Shown here: positions 62,276 to 64,000 of the stretch, in pieces
Layout: the number at the start of each line of letters is the position of its first letter
Position numbering within the stretch: the stretch's first letter is position 1
Assembly: GCA_947493695.1 (NCBI GenBank)
Contig: CANLSF010000001.1
Coordinates: 124,001 to 188,000, forward strand
DNA length: 64,000 nt
Source: an uncultured Kiloniellaceae bacterium
Lineage (GTDB): Bacteria > Pseudomonadota > Alphaproteobacteria > Kiloniellales > Kiloniellaceae
Direction: 5' to 3'
Translations under genes and position numbers: made by a program
Notes under the pieces: generated by a model
What the model saw: only the letters and a program-made list of their open reading frames with translations
Told to the model about the DNA's origin: nothing
The model's database searches: none

Positions 62276-63844
62276 ATGACGCAAATGCAAAAAGAACGCA
62301 AAGGACGCCGTGCCGGCGGACGGGATGCCCGCAAAGCCCTTCGTGCGGCTCCGCTCGCGGATGATGTCAACCCGATCCGCTCGGGACTGGAAGGCGGTAC
62401 CTTCAAGCCGCTGGACGATGCCTCGATCCAGAAGATCCATCAGGCTGTCCTGAAAATTCTGGCGGACATCGGTCTCGCCGATGCTCCGGCATCCGGAATC
62501 GAAGTCATGACCGCCGCCGGCGCTACGCTCGGTGACGACGGACGTCTGCGCTTCTCGGCTTCGCTGGTCGAAGACACTCTGGCAAAAGCAAACCGGAACG
62601 TCACGCTGCACGGCCAGAGCGAAAAGCATGACATCCACCCCGGCGGCAATCGCGTTCATTTCGGAACTGCCGGGGCAGCCGTACATCTGGTCGATGTGGA
62701 AAACCGAGAGTACCGGGAATCCAACCTGCGGGATCTTTACGACGCGGGCCGGATCGTAGAGACGCTCGACAACGTCCATTTCTTCCAGCGGCCCATGGTC
62801 GCCCGCGACATGGAAGATCCCGTGGACCTGGACCTCAACACTGTCTACGCGGCGGTCAGCAGCACGCAAAAACATATCGGAACCAGTTTCACCACTGCCG
62901 AAAACGCCCAGCAGTCCATCGATATGCTGCAGATGATTGCAGGTGGTGAAGATAAATGGCGGGCCCGGCCCTTCGTTTCCAACTCCAACTGTTTCGTGGT
63001 GCCGCCGCTGAAATTCGCGACTGAGTCCTGTCAGGTCATGGAAGTCTGCATCCGGGGCGGCATGCCGGTACTACTGCTTTCCGCCGGTCAGGCCGGGGCC
63101 ACCGCCCCCGCCGCGATCGCGGGCACCGTGACCCAGGCGACCGCCGAGTGCATTGCGGGCCTCATCTACGTCAACGCCATGAAGCCCGGCCATCCCGCGA
63201 TATTCGGCACCTGGCCTTTCGTCTCGGATCTGCGCACCGGCGCCATGTCCGGCGGGTCAGGCGAGCAGGCCCTGCTGAGCGCCGCCTGTGCCCAGATGCA
63301 TCATTTTTACGGTCTTCCCGGCGGCTCTGCCGCAGGCATGGCCGATGCCAAGCTGCCCGATCCACAATCAGGTTACGAAAAAGGCATCACCAATGTCATG
63401 GCCGGTCTCTCGGGCCTCAATATGGTTTACGAGTCCGTCGGCATGCATGGTTCCCTGCTGGGGTTCTGCATGGAGAGCCTGATCATCGACAACGATATGA
63501 TCGGTCAGTGCCTGCGTTGCGTGCGCGGCATCGAGGTCACCGACGAATCGATCTCGGTCGAAACCATGCGTCAGGTTTGCCTGGAGGGTCCGGGGCACTA
63601 TCTGGGCCATGAGCAGACCCTGGAGCTGATGCAGACCGAATACGTCTATCCCGCACTGGGGGACCGCACCTCACCAAAAGAATGGGAGGAGCTGGGCAAA
63701 CCCGATCTGATCCGCAAGGCAATCGACGAAAAACGCCGCATTCTCGGGAGCTTCTTTCCCGACCATATCTCGGACGATCTCGACCGGCAGATCCGGGAAA
63801 GCTTCGATATCAAGCTGCCGCGCGAGGTCATGCAAAAGGCCTGA
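62276..63844 (+). CDS. trimethylamine methyltransferase (MttB) superfamily, non-pyrrolysine
   Basis: A 522-residue member of the MttB/MtgB superfamily (COG5598). These move a methyl group from a quaternary amine to a corrinoid protein. It has the family blocks PFVSNSNCFVVPPLKF, GGMPVLLLSAGQAGATAP and MGLPGG-like FYGLPGGSAAGM, but no in-frame amber codon, so it lacks pyrrolysine and should act, if at all, on substrates such as glycine betaine. The N-terminus is basic. AGGAG precedes the ATG. No corrinoid protein gene follows within the window. It shares an operon with the DMGDH-like gene. Confidence 0.88.
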   Translation: MTQMQKERKGRRAGGRDARKALRAAPLADDVNPIRSGLEGGTFKPLDDASIQKIHQAVLKILADIGLADAPASGIEVMTAAGATLGDDGRLRFSASLVEDTLAKANRNVTLHGQSEKHDIHPGGNRVHFGTAGAAVHLVDVENREYRESNLRDLYDAGRIVETLDNVHFFQRPMVARDMEDPVDLDLNTVYAAVSSTQKHIGTSFTTAENAQQSIDMLQMIAGGEDKWRARPFVSNSNCFVVPPLKFATESCQVMEVCIRGGMPVLLLSAGQAGATAPAAIAGTVTQATAECIAGLIYVNAMKPGHPAIFGTWPFVSDLRTGAMSGGSGEQALLSAACAQMHHFYGLPGGSAAGMADAKLPDPQSGYEKGITNVMAGLSGLNMVYESVGMHGSLLGFCMESLIIDNDMIGQCLRCVRGIEVTDESISVETMRQVCLEGPGHYLGHEQTLELMQTEYVYPALGDRTSPKEWEELGKPDLIRKAIDEKRRILGSFFPDHISDDLDRQIRESFDIKLPREVMQKA

Positions 63845-63954
63845 TGCAGTGTCATCGACGCAACACATTCGGACCTGCATGTAAAAAGTGATTGCAGCAA
63901 CGGAAGAACTCGCCATTCTTGCCGCTGTTTTGCAGATCCAGGGACCCCAGTGTC

Positions 63955-64000
63955 ATGATTGTCGTTGCCGGCGAAAGCCTGATCGATTTCGTCCACCGTC
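63955..64000 (+). CDS. PfkB-type sugar kinase, 5' end only
   Basis: The window ends after 15 codons reading MIVVAGESLIDFVHR, the usual beginning of PfkB/ribokinase-family fructokinases (MI.VAGE.LIDFV). The remainder is outside the window. It is 110 bases after the MttB-like gene on the same strand. The identity is a motif-based guess, but the N-terminus is quite diagnostic. Confidence 0.6.
   Translation, partial: MIVVAGESLIDFVHR

Noticed and set aside
62276..63844. Pyrrolysine-containing MttB
   Set aside because: The reading frame has no internal amber codon; the protein is complete without it, so it belongs to the pyrrolysine-free branch.

Overview
The window looks like chromosome of a free-living, probably marine or halotolerant alphaproteobacterium. 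Three observations point that way. It carries a type II lumazine synthase behind an FMN riboswitch, an arrangement known from Brucella and its relatives. It has a methylated-amine cluster (dimethylglycine-dehydrogenase-like protein, non-pyrrolysine MttB homolog, GbdR-like regulator). It also has two PEP-CTERM proteins, which implies an exosortase system elsewhere in the genome. This is an inference from gene content; no rRNA or tRNA gene was seen, so the taxon cannot be fixed.

Layout. 1-5.5 kb: poorly recognisable, partly A+T-rich accessory DNA with small hypotheticals and a SARP-type regulator fused to an alpha/beta hydrolase. 5.6-10.7 kb: secreted HEAAH metallopeptidase-like protein, a second SARP-type regulator fused to TolB-like and TPR modules, and a P1 (DmpA-type) aminopeptidase. 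10.9-13.9 kb: a beta-propeller-like protein, a DUF2161 nuclease-fold protein, a small hypothetical and a DUF4272 protein. 14.1-19.3 kb: redox and detoxification genes (LysR, three SDRs, YghU-type glutathione enzyme, TetR) with clear dyad operators. 19.4-27.4 kb: a Coa1-like membrane protein, then a 6.5-kb SpvB/FG-GAP/Rhs polymorphic toxin gene whose tip is a HELGH metallopeptidase-like domain, with a translationally coupled A+T-rich exported-protein gene behind it (candidate immunity gene).

28-30.3 kb: MAPEG-SDR-TetR-GNAT run behind two CTACC-N8-GGTAG sites. 30.3-35.2 kb: methyltransferase/ArsR pair, lipoprotein, a PEP-CTERM protein with three 55-residue repeats, and a D-cysteine-desulfhydrase-like enzyme with a TSUP exporter. 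35.5-39.2 kb: two-subunit molybdenum hydroxylase and LysR. 39.2-44.8 kb: RND efflux pump and TetR with ACCGATCGGT operators. 45.3-46.3 kb: second PEP-CTERM protein, behind a good sigma-54 promoter. 46.4-54.9 kb: TetR/OsmC, CPBP protease, small proteins, LysE, HxlR/GST, FMN riboswitch-ribH2, and TetR/sterol-desaturase-like pair. 54.9-64 kb: histidine/aromatic ammonia-lyase, MarC, pirin, GbdR-like regulator, and the divergent DMGDH-like and MttB-like genes, ending in the first codons of a PfkB-type sugar kinase.

Most interesting: the Rhs-metallopeptidase/candidate-immunity pair; two separate modules that combine a glutathione-linked enzyme with an SDR in which the catalytic Tyr is Phe; and the sigma-54 promoter on a PEP-CTERM gene. 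Start codons were re-chosen wherever a ribosome-binding site, signal peptide or domain edge argued against the longest reading frame.
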